Below the pieces are notes generated by a model, which had not been told where the DNA came from, ran no database searches, and was given only the letters and a program-made list of their open reading frames with translations. From contig DGLB01000020.1 in assembly GCA_002387845.1 (NCBI GenBank), positions 1-5,748 on the forward strand: DNA of 5,748 bases. The letters run 5' to 3'. A program made the position numbers and the translations under genes. The DNA is from Stenotrophomonas maltophilia. Lineage in GTDB: Bacteria; Pseudomonadota; Gammaproteobacteria; Xanthomonadales; Xanthomonadaceae. Shown here in pieces: positions 1 to 5,748 of the stretch (positions within the stretch are counted from its first letter, which is position 1; each line of letters opens with the position of its first letter).

Positions 1-60
1 AGCGGGTGCGGCAGGTCATGGAGTGCTCGGGGACAGGCAACGGAATCAGGTCGATTTTAC

Positions 61-102
61 CCGTCCCTGCCGGCGAAGGGGGCCCGCGCCGGCCAGGACA
101 GG
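61..102 (-). other. Imperfect GC-rich hairpin after the toxin stop codon
   Basis: GCCGGCG at 69-75 pairs perfectly with CGCCGGC at 87-93, and the flanks (61-68 with 94-102) extend the stem with single-base bulges. It begins 7 bases after the toxin stop codon. The minus strand continues with GGGTAAAATCG, not a T-run, so it does not qualify as a canonical intrinsic terminator. It may still protect the 3' end or act with Rho. The rest of 1-109 shows no clear gene. An ATG at 19-17 (minus) could open a following gene but has no visible Shine-Dalgarno. Confidence 0.3.
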
Positions 103-109
103 CCCGGGG

Positions 110-3100
110 TCAGTCCGGCACGTCGTGCAGCATGCGGTCCCAACCGCGCGCCCGGGCCTGCCGGACCAGCTTTTCCGGGTCCACCTGCCGGATCATGAAC
201 TGGGTCGCCGAGGCCTGCGAGAAGGGCCGCGACGCAGAGGCATGCGTGATCGGCCGGGTGGCCCCGTACATTTCGGCCAGGGTTTCACGGCCGGCACGGC
301 TGGAGGTGCCGGTCAGCGCGCTGAAGTAGCGCGAACCGAACAGATAGTTCATCAGACGGTCGAACTTGCTGCGCTTGTAGAAGCGGATCAGGCCGATGTT
401 GGGGTCGAACAGCTCGAAGATCTTTTCCCCGTTGGGCAGCTGCGTGACCGCAGCCGCCATGTGGTGCACCGCTCCCGTGATGAAGAACTGTGCGTTGCCC
501 CGCGCGCCATCCAGCAGCTGGCCAATTTCGCCGTAGGTGATCGCCGTAGCCGCCGACGTGGTGCCGGGCAACAAGGCGGCACCCTGCGCGTTGCGTACCG
601 TGCCCAGCAGTTCGGCCCCCAGCCCCTCGCCCGGCCGGCGCATGGCCAGGCGCAGGTTCCTGACCACATTTCCCTGTTTCCCTTCCGCCATGCCCAGCGC
701 GAAAATCCGCGAGATCCCCGTGCACCATCCCATGCGGCTGGCTTGCCCGGTGTCCAGCATCATCTGCGACACCGGCAGCATCGCGCCGCCGTACGACCGT
801 ACCGCGGTGGCCACCGCGTCGGTCACCCGCAAGGCACGGTTGACCCCCATGGTCTGCCGCAGCCGGGCAATGATGACCGACAACGCGCCGCGCTGGGCCG
901 GCTCCAGGTGGCCGGCGACGAAGAACTCCTGCATGCGGCTCAGCGAATTGGCCTCCAATACCTCCCTGGGCAGCTCGACACGCTCCCAGTGGCTCCTGCC
1001 CCAGCGGAAGTCCGCACCGGCGCTGTCCAGCGACTGGCTCGAACGCTGGATCTCGGCCAGGACCGCATGGTTGTACGAGACATCCACCGAGGTGCCGCGC
1101 GCCACCGGCGACGTTTCCGGTGCGCCTCCCCGCAGCCCGACGTCGCTATGCGGCTCCCACATGCCCTCGGCATTGAGTCGCACGGGATTCTGGTACACCT
1201 TGCCGGGATCCGGGTTCTTCAGCCGCCAGGTGCGATTGAACTTGTCGAAGGCCACCTCGTAGACGTTTCCTCCCTGGCGGATGTAATGCCGGCCGGCGAA
1301 ATGATAGATGCCGTTGTCGGCAGGACGCGCGCCCTCGACCACCAGACTGGCAGGCTGTGCATACCGCGCGCTCAGCTCGGCCAGCGGGTCGGCGCGCGCG
1401 GCTCCGGCCACGTCCGCGACGGCTTGGATTTCGGGAATCAAGCGCGCGCCTTCGGCCGTACTCAGGGCCGCTGTGCGCGCGGCGGAATGCGCGCCGATGA
1501 AGGGAACGGTCAATGCCACGCCGGCCGCGCCCCAGGCGGCATCCACTGCGCCTTCGTGGCGATCGGCCTCGGTGCGTCCGTCGATGCTCTTCTCGATACC
1601 CAATCCCGCTTCTATGCCGGATCCCACCGCGACGATCGGCATCAAGGCCGGAATGGGAATGCTGAGCACGCCCACGATCAGATCGAATGCCTGCAGGCGT
1701 CTCTGCAGCAGGTCGCGCCAGGTTTCCCAGTTGGAACTCAGCAGCGTCCTGGCATCGTTCCCGGTCCGTTGTTCCAGACGGGTGGCCATGGCGTCGAACA
1801 GGTCGCCGCCGGTGATCACCGGCCCGGTGCTGTTGTCCTTGAACAGATCGCTCGGCGCGGAGCCCAGCACGCTGCTGACCCCGTTGGAGAACCATCCGTC
1901 CTGGAGATCGGCCAGGTCGAAGGCCGCTTCCAGCCAGCTGCGCCCCTGGGGGCTTGCGACCACCCTGCCCAGCCACGCACGCAGCTCCGACACATCGGGA
2001 AACTCGCGGAAGGCAACGCCGTCACCCGGGGAGTACAACAGCACCTCGGGCCCACCCGCGTGATCGATCCGCATCAGCGTCGACGGCGCACCGTAGACGC
2101 TGATCCAGCTCACCCGTGATCCTTCCGCCATGTGGCATGTGAAGGCCGGATCCTCGGCCTGGGTGGACAGCATGTAGCCGGTGGCCGCGATCGCCAGCTG
2201 AAGCCCGCGGGCGGACAGCGATCCCTCCGCGAACTGCTGCCAGGCCGAGAACATGTACACGCCGCGCAGGCAGGTCTTCACCTCGTTCCGCTGGCGCTTC
2301 CAGAAATCGCCGATGGCATCCAGGTAGCCGGCGCGCAGGTCCAGACCACGGACCACCGAAATGAACTGACCCGGCAGCAGCCCCGCCACCTCCGTATCCT
2401 GGTCGTACACGGTGCTGTTGTCGGACGTATAGAGGCCCAGCTCGTAGGAGCCCGGGGACCCGTCGGGATATCCTCTGGCCTTGTCGAACGCGCACTCCAC
2501 CATCCGGCACGCCCCGGTCTTCTGCAGGGCGTCGTGCACGAAACCGCTGGGTGACGCCGCGCTGGCCGTGCCCCCTGAAAACCGCACGATGTAATGATCG
2601 GTGGAGTCGATGGCCTTCCCGGTCTTGTTGAGCAGCGCGAGTTCCAACGCGTCCGCAACGAAGCGCTCGGGCGTGGGATAGTCGTCCACGAGCAGGTCGC
2701 GGGTGGTCTCCATGTACTTCAGCCAGCGGAAATCCTCCCACCGGGCATTTCGCAGGATGCCTCGTGAGGGCAGCCCAAGGTGCACCAGCCAGTGCACGCC
2801 CAAGGCACCATAGGGATCGACCATCGTCGCGGCCACGCGCTCATTGGCCGCCTCGAGTACCGCCGAGGTCACCGGTGGTGGCAAGGCGAGCAGTCGCCGG
2901 TCCAGCGCATTGAATTCCCTGCGCGTGTCCGCCGCCGTGCCCGACGCCGTGTGATTGAGCCGGTCACTGCGGAGCTTCAGCTGCTGCATGAACAGGTAGC
3001 GCGTGAAGTCGCCTTCCACGGACTCGCCCAGCACCACCGGTCCGTTGCCGGCACGCCAGCGCGAATGAAAGCGCGCGGAAACCCAGCTGTGCAGCTGGTG

Positions 3101-5674
3101 CGGCACGTCTGCGGCGACATGCTGCAGGGCTTCGGCCTGTGAGGCGAATTCCTGGATCAGCGGGAGCCGCGTCGGTGAGATCACCACCACCGCCCCCTTC
3201 GATCGTTCCGCCGAAGGAAGCGCCTGTGCCAGGACCAATCCGTGCAGCGACACATTGCCACCGCCGGCAGGCTGGGCGACCAGCGCATGCACCCGGATGT
3301 CCTGACCGGGCAGCGCCAGGGCACGGCCGAGCGTGGTGTTGCCGGCCCCGGTGCCGAACTGCGTGGGGTACTTCAACAGGGTCCGCAACAGCCATTGGCC
3401 TTCCGTCAGTTGACCCATCGCATAGAGCAGCGTGGTGGTGCCGGCCAGCCGCTGGCTCATCGCCTCCACATAGGCATCGCGTTCGGGATGCGGCCCGGTC
3501 GCGCTGCAGTTGGCCATGAAGGTATCGAACGCCTGCTGGAAGCTCTCGATGTAGCGGCTGCCATTGATCGCCTGGTTGTACTGCGCCAGCGTCAATTCGG
3601 CTTCTTCGTTGGGGAAGTAGGTGCCGGGCATGCCACTGCGATAGAGACCACTGCGCTCCGGGTTCGTTTCCAGCGGCTGGACCGATGCTTCCACCAGGTC
3701 GCGCGAGCTGACCAGCCCCTCGCGAATGCGCCGGTCCCGCGGATAGGATCGGTACCACGCCTGCAGTTCCGCGTCGGGTGCCGGCACCTGCCCGGCCTCC
3801 CACTCCGGCCAACAGGGATACGTGCGGAACGTGTTGAGGTAGATCGCGCGCGGGTCCACCGTGATGTTGCTCGTCCGCCGGATCTGCGCCTCCAGCTGCT
3901 GGGCGATGTGATCGTCCAGATTGGGCAGGCCGCGACCGACCCGCGCCATGTAGTCGTCCGAAAGTCCCAGCGCGCGTACCGCCGCCGACAAGGCAACGTG
4001 CTGCTGCTGCACGGTGCGGCCGTGCTGCCGCATCCAGCGGCGCAGGTGCATCCGCGCCATCGCCAGTGCCACCCGGTCCTCGTTGCCGATGACCACCTCT
4101 TCGGGATGCGACGGCCCCGGCGGAAGCTCCAATGCCGCATCCACCAGCTGCTCGCTGGCGGCCCTCAGGCCGTCACGCCGATGCGCGGTAGCCGAATCAT
4201 TGCCCACCGTTCGGGGTAGCGGGCTGTGATCGTTCACCGCCCGGCGCAGCCGACGGTGCGCTGGCGCGGTGGCCGTGGATGTGTCGGGAGCGGGCATGTA
4301 CAGCACCACGTCCGCCACGTCATTGGCGATCAGGCGTGCCTGCACCCTGTCCACCTGCACGTCACGGTCCAGCGCTGGTTCCGCGAGGATGCGCGTGTAC
4401 AGATCCTCCCACAGCGTCGCGTTGCCTTCGATGTCGACGATCTCGTCGAGCAGCACGATGAGGTCACCCACCGGACGGACCGCCATCGCCGCGTCCGGTG
4501 TCATTGCCGCATCGGGCTGTGGAACCGCGCCGCTGCCGCCAAAAGCAAGCTGCCAGCCCTGGCGGATCATCAACACGCCGCTGGTGACCAGCGTTGCGCC
4601 CAACGTGGCCAAGGCGTTCCGGGGCTGCGGCGCGGCGCTGGAGGCGACCGGGAGGAGCTGGTCGGGTGTGTTGGCAGGGTGCTGCCGGGAGGGCGATGAC
4701 ACGCGTGGCGTGTCACCACGCGATGGGGGCCGCGCGGGCGCGGGCACGATGTGCGGCACGCCGTCGTCCACATGGGTGATGCCGCGTAGCGGCGCACCGG
4801 ACGACGGCGGCTCCAGCAGCGTGCCGCCCAGTCGGTTGAGGCCCGCCAGGCGCTGCCAGTGATGCGGCAGCGCCGCGATGAAGGCCGGCACTCCTTCCCG
4901 GGGAGCCCGCGCCGCTGGCAGCGCCCGCTGCAGATACCAGAGCAGCGCCGATGCCGCCACAGCGGTCAGCGGCGGCACCTGCAGGCGCGGTGCGAACGGG
5001 GCATCCAGGTGATCCACCCAGCCGTGCAGCGTGGCGATGCTTTCGCGCAGCGCCTCCGGCAGCGCCTGCACCAATGCCTCAAACTGGGCATGACTGCGCA
5101 GCGACGGCAGGTTCGCCGCCAGCGCCGGCAGCAGCGTGACCACCCGCGACCAGCTGCGGTCACGGAGCACATCCGCGATGGCCAGCCCTGCCGCCGCCCG
5201 GGGCAGCGCGCCGGAGAGCAGCGTCCAGCCCTGACGGTTCAGTACCGCTGCCAGCGTACTGCGGGTCAGCGAGCCGAATGCGTCGGTCCACCCTGCTTCG
5301 CCCACCAGTGCCTGCTCGAACCGGGCCAGCACCGCCTCACGCGCCGCCGCGTCGACACTGCGGGCCAGATGGCAGCGGAGCATGGCCACCACGGCCTCCG
5401 CCTGTGGTGCGCCGGTGGCAAGAATCCGCTCGACGAGCGATTGCACTTCGGCATCGTCTTCGGCGTGCGGCCGTTCGCTGCGATGCGGTCGCGACGGTCC
5501 CGCACGGTTGCCGACGTCGGCGGGAACCGGTCGCCGCCGGCCAGCAGCTGACGATGCGGTTGGAAACATCGGCACAACGGACGAGGGGGACCGGAGTCCC
5601 CCTGCAGAATCGGTCGAATGAATCATGCACGGTGCAGGTCGGGAAGGAACCCTGCACCGTAGCAATTCAATCAC
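110..5674 (-). CDS. Giant dermonecrotic-toxin-like (DUF6543-type) protein with C-terminal YopT-like cysteine protease region
   Basis: One uninterrupted frame of up to 1854 residues ends in TGA at 112-110. Seen: an Ala/Leu-rich helical region (75-280), a Pro/Ser-rich linker (282-352), a hydrophobic stretch (354-370), two similar motif blocks (795-873, 1187-1261), a hydrophobic hairpin-like region (1330-1395), a beta-rich module (1451-1517), and C1651, H1737/H1738 and D1757 in C58-type motifs. The central part (DLFDAMATRL, then SSNWETW, then GRTEADRHEG) reads like large DUF6543 toxin proteins of pseudomonads. The C58 family (YopT, AvrPphB) cleaves host proteins, so a proteolytic effector delivered into other cells is inferred. 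No signal peptide is visible, and the secretion route is unknown. The start is uncertain: GTG at 5674 is the longest, with ATG at 5626 and 5569 as alternatives. None has a good Shine-Dalgarno, and third-position G/C is only 8 of 16 in codons 1-16, which favours a later start. The gene call is firm; the enzymatic role is moderately supported. Confidence 0.9.
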   Translation of the reverse strand: MIELLRCRVPSRPAPCMIHSTDSAGGLRSPSSVVPMFPTASSAAGRRRPVPADVGNRAGPSRPHRSERPHAEDDAEVQSLVERILATGAPQAEAVVAMLRCHLARSVDAAAREAVLARFEQALVGEAGWTDAFGSLTRSTLAAVLNRQGWTLLSGALPRAAAGLAIADVLRDRSWSRVVTLLPALAANLPSLRSHAQFEALVQALPEALRESIATLHGWVDHLDAPFAPRLQVPPLTAVAASALLWYLQRALPAARAPREGVPAFIAALPHHWQRLAGLNRLGGTLLEPPSSGAPLRGITHVDDGVPHIVPAPARPPSRGDTPRVSSPSRQHPANTPDQLLPVASSAAPQPRNALATLGATLVTSGVLMIRQGWQLAFGGSGAVPQPDAAMTPDAAMAVRPVGDLIVLLDEIVDIEGNATLWEDLYTRILAEPALDRDVQVDRVQARLIANDVADVVLYMPAPDTSTATAPAHRRLRRAVNDHSPLPRTVGNDSATAHRRDGLRAASEQLVDAALELPPGPSHPEEVVIGNEDRVALAMARMHLRRWMRQHGRTVQQQHVALSAAVRALGLSDDYMARVGRGLPNLDDHIAQQLEAQIRRTSNITVDPRAIYLNTFRTYPCWPEWEAGQVPAPDAELQAWYRSYPRDRRIREGLVSSRDLVEASVQPLETNPERSGLYRSGMPGTYFPNEEAELTLAQYNQAINGSRYIESFQQAFDTFMANCSATGPHPERDAYVEAMSQRLAGTTTLLYAMGQLTEGQWLLRTLLKYPTQFGTGAGNTTLGRALALPGQDIRVHALVAQPAGGGNVSLHGLVLAQALPSAERSKGAVVVISPTRLPLIQEFASQAEALQHVAADVPHQLHSWVSARFHSRWRAGNGPVVLGESVEGDFTRYLFMQQLKLRSDRLNHTASGTAADTRREFNALDRRLLALPPPVTSAVLEAANERVAATMVDPYGALGVHWLVHLGLPSRGILRNARWEDFRWLKYMETTRDLLVDDYPTPERFVADALELALLNKTGKAIDSTDHYIVRFSGGTASAASPSGFVHDALQKTGACRMVECAFDKARGYPDGSPGSYELGLYTSDNSTVYDQDTEVAGLLPGQFISVVRGLDLRAGYLDAIGDFWKRQRNEVKTCLRGVYMFSAWQQFAEGSLSARGLQLAIAATGYMLSTQAEDPAFTCHMAEGSRVSWISVYGAPSTLMRIDHAGGPEVLLYSPGDGVAFREFPDVSELRAWLGRVVASPQGRSWLEAAFDLADLQDGWFSNGVSSVLGSAPSDLFKDNSTGPVITGGDLFDAMATRLEQRTGNDARTLLSSNWETWRDLLQRRLQAFDLIVGVLSIPIPALMPIVAVGSGIEAGLGIEKSIDGRTEADRHEGAVDAAWGAAGVALTVPFIGAHSAARTAALSTAEGARLIPEIQAVADVAGAARADPLAELSARYAQPASLVVEGARPADNGIYHFAGRHYIRQGGNVYEVAFDKFNRTWRLKNPDPGKVYQNPVRLNAEGMWEPHSDVGLRGGAPETSPVARGTSVDVSYNHAVLAEIQRSSQSLDSAGADFRWGRSHWERVELPREVLEANSLSRMQEFFVAGHLEPAQRGALSVIIARLRQTMGVNRALRVTDAVATAVRSYGGAMLPVSQMMLDTGQASRMGWCTGISRIFALGMAEGKQGNVVRNLRLAMRRPGEGLGAELLGTVRNAQGAALLPGTTSAATAITYGEIGQLLDGARGNAQFFITGAVHHMAAAVTQLPNGEKIFELFDPNIGLIRFYKRSKFDRLMNYLFGSRYFSALTGTSSRAGRETLAEMYGATRPITHASASRPFSQASATQFMIRQVDPEKLVRQARARGWDRMLHDVPD
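365..757 (-). other. YopT/AvrPphB-like (peptidase C58) cysteine protease region within the toxin
   Basis: Residues about 1640-1770. The motif GWCTGISRIF puts C1651 (codon 724-722) in the G-x-C-x-G-[LI]-S context typical of the C58 nucleophile. VHHMAAAVTQ gives H1738 (codon 463-461) or H1737 as the base. FELFDPNIGLIRF gives D1757 (codon 406-404) in the F-D-P-N-x-G context that marks the acid residue in this family. The order Cys, His, Asp is correct, and the 19-20 residue His-Asp gap is a little longer than the roughly 15-16 known for AvrPphB and YopT. C58 members cut prenylated Rho GTPases (YopT) or plant kinases (AvrPphB). The substrate here cannot be read from sequence. Q1644 or S1646 lie where an oxyanion-hole residue might be, but this is a guess. 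Confidence 0.75.
1124..1324 (-). other. Beta-rich Y-E-V / W-R-L / VGLRGG module within the toxin
   Basis: Residues about 1451-1517 run from NGIYHFAGRHYIRQGG through VYEVAFD and WRLKNPD to WEPHSDVGLRGG. Alternating aromatic and polar residues suggest short beta strands. From memory, blocks of this form (display of the chain as Y-I-R, V-Y-E-V, W-R-L, x-P-V-R, then VGLRGG) sit between the pore-like region and the variable C-terminal domain in pseudomonad DUF6543-type toxins. It is therefore a plausible boundary marker between the delivery body and the warhead. Its function is not known to me. Confidence 0.55.
1490..1687 (-). other. Hydrophobic hairpin-like segment, candidate membrane-translocation region
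   Basis: Residues about 1330-1395. A hydrophobic run (LIVGVLSIPIPALMPIVAVG) is followed by a Gly-rich stretch, a charged acidic link (EKSIDGRTEADRHEGAVDAA), and a second hydrophobic run (WGAAGVALTVPFIGA). Two apolar helices joined by an acidic loop are the layout used by several single-chain toxins to insert into membranes at low pH. The GRT-x-x-x-R-x-x-G link is the part most like DUF6543-type proteins. A role in moving the C-terminal protease across a membrane is inferred, not shown. Confidence 0.5.
1892..2116 (-). other. Second copy of the toxin core motif block
   Basis: Residues about 1187-1261. RVSWISVYGAP leads into EVLLYSPGDGVAFREFPDVS and then a helix (ELRAWLGRVVASPQGRSWLEA). The pattern Y-x-P-G-D...F-x-E-F-x-x-x-x-x-[LF]-x-x-x-L is characteristic of dermonecrotic-toxin-like (DUF6543) proteins. 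The block at 3056-3292 follows the same plan, so the body appears to hold a diverged internal duplication. This copy is the closer match to the family pattern. Confidence 0.5.
3056..3292 (-). other. First copy of the toxin core motif block
   Basis: Residues about 795-873. VHALVAQPAGG and a LHGLVLAQ strand lead to GAVVVISPTRLPLIQEFASQ and a helix (AEALQHVAADVPHQLHSWVS), then ARFHSRW. The order is the same as in the block at residues 1187-1261: strand, V/L-x-I/Y-S-P, F-x-E/E-F, then helix. Here the P-G-D is replaced by P-T-R. Similarity between copies is at the level of pattern rather than long identical runs. Confidence 0.45.
4565..4615 (-). other. Short hydrophobic segment after a Pro/Ser-rich linker
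   Basis: Residues 354-370 (ALATLGATLVTSGVLMI) form a 17-residue uncharged, mostly apolar stretch. It is preceded by a 70-residue linker rich in Pro, Ser, Ala and Arg and followed by RQGWQLAFGG and a short repeat, PDAAM-T-PDAAM. It is on the short side for a transmembrane helix, so it may be a membrane-associated or buried helix. It separates the N-terminal Ala/Leu-rich region from the toxin body. Confidence 0.35.
5584..5603 (-). repeat. Perfect 8-bp hairpin with UNCG-class tetraloop
   Basis: On the minus strand this reads AGGGGGAC-TCCG-GTCCCCCT: an 8-bp stem closed by a C-G pair around a UCCG loop, which belongs to the unusually stable cUNCGg tetraloop class. It lies 14 bases before the ATG at 5569. 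No T-run follows. As RNA it should fold strongly. A leader role or the end of an upstream transcript are both possible. Confidence 0.55.
5629..5660 (-). repeat. Perfect 10-bp inverted repeat (hairpin) at the toxin gene's 5' end
   Basis: ACGGTGCAGG at 5629-5638 is matched by CCTGCACCGT at 5651-5660, with a 12-base loop. On the minus strand it sits 11 bases after the GTG at 5674 and just before the ATG at 5626. If translation begins at 5626 or 5569 the hairpin lies in the mRNA leader and could affect ribosome access. No T-run follows, so it does not look like an intrinsic terminator. Confidence 0.5.
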
Positions 5675-5748
5675 GCCGCGCCAGAGCCACCTGCGTCATG
5701 CGGCGCTTTCGTGTTCGCGCCCAGGGCGTACCAGTCGATCCGGCGGGT
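5671..5748 (-). CDS. C-terminal end of an upstream minus-strand gene (partial, unidentified)
   Basis: From the window edge, the frame acc-cgc-cgg... encodes 25 residues, TRRIDWYALGANTKAPHDAG followed by GSGAA, and ends at TGA (5673-5671). Twenty of 25 third positions are G or C, better than the other two minus-strand frames, which also stay open from the edge to stops at 5698-5696 and 5669-5667. The TGA overlaps the most upstream GTG of the toxin gene in a GTGA arrangement, which would suit translational coupling if that GTG is used. The product is not recognisable from so short a tail. The frame choice is tentative, and a plus-strand start at 5698 (MRRFRVRAQG) cannot be excluded. Confidence 0.4.
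   Translation of the reverse strand, partial: TRRIDWYALGANTKAPHDAGGSGAA

Noticed and set aside
17..19. ATG on the minus strand as the start of a downstream gene
   Set aside because: Only six codons are visible and there is no Shine-Dalgarno, so it cannot be supported.
51..60. Possible -10 box TAAAAT on the minus strand for a gene beyond the left edge
   Set aside because: No acceptable -35 element at the usual spacing, and the following gene is not visible.
61..102. Rho-independent terminator after the toxin gene
   Set aside because: The stem is imperfect and is followed by GGGTAAAATCG on the minus strand instead of a T-run.
1146..1976. A 276-codon minus-strand frame overlapping the toxin
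   Set aside because: It is an alternative frame of the same strand with an Arg/Gly-rich composition. The toxin frame is the one carrying the recognisable motifs.
23..2119. A 698-codon open frame on the plus strand opposite the toxin C-terminal half
   Set aside because: It lies entirely antisense to the toxin gene. Its translation is rich in Arg, Gln, His and Gly with no recognisable motif, as expected for the complement of a GC-rich gene.
3242..4219. A 325-codon plus-strand open frame opposite the toxin middle
   Set aside because: It is antisense to coding sequence that matches family patterns, and its own product is low-complexity Arg/His/Gln-rich without domain features.
4697..4715. Inverted repeat TGACACGC-GTG-GCGTGTCA
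   Set aside because: It lies in the Pro/Ser-rich linker coding region, has only a 3-base loop and an 8-bp stem, and has no context suggesting a terminator or operator. Chance is the simplest explanation.

Overview
The window is GC-rich with strong G/C bias at third codon positions over most of one very long reading frame. Codon use and protein style point to a gammaproteobacterium such as Stenotrophomonas, Xanthomonas, Lysobacter or a pseudomonad. This is an inference from composition and protein family, because no marker gene is present.

Almost the whole window (about 110 to 5674, minus strand) is one gene for a giant single-chain toxin-like protein of up to 1854 residues. From the N-terminus it has: a short Arg/Pro-rich tail; an Ala/Leu-rich helical region (about 75-280); a Pro/Ser-rich linker; a short hydrophobic stretch (354-370); a long body with two copies of a Y/I-S-P...F-x-E-F motif block (about 795-873 and 1187-1261); a hydrophobic hairpin-like region with an acidic, charged link (1330-1395); a beta-rich module ending in VGLRGG (1451-1517); and a C-terminal region carrying a Cys/His/Asp set (C1651, H1737 or H1738, D1757) in the YopT/AvrPphB (peptidase C58) motif context. 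The middle resembles the large dermonecrotic-toxin-like proteins (DUF6543 type) common in Pseudomonas and relatives. The likely reading is a delivery and translocation body with a cysteine-protease warhead at its C-terminus.

The right edge (5671-5748) probably holds the last 25 codons of another minus-strand gene, whose stop overlaps the most upstream GTG start of the toxin gene. Two perfect hairpins lie in the first 100 bases after that point, one with a UNCG-type tetraloop. They leave the true toxin start uncertain (5674, 5626 or 5569). The left edge (1-109) is noncoding as far as I can see, with an imperfect GC-rich hairpin just after the toxin stop. I see no RNA gene, insertion sequence, CRISPR array or immunity gene in the window.
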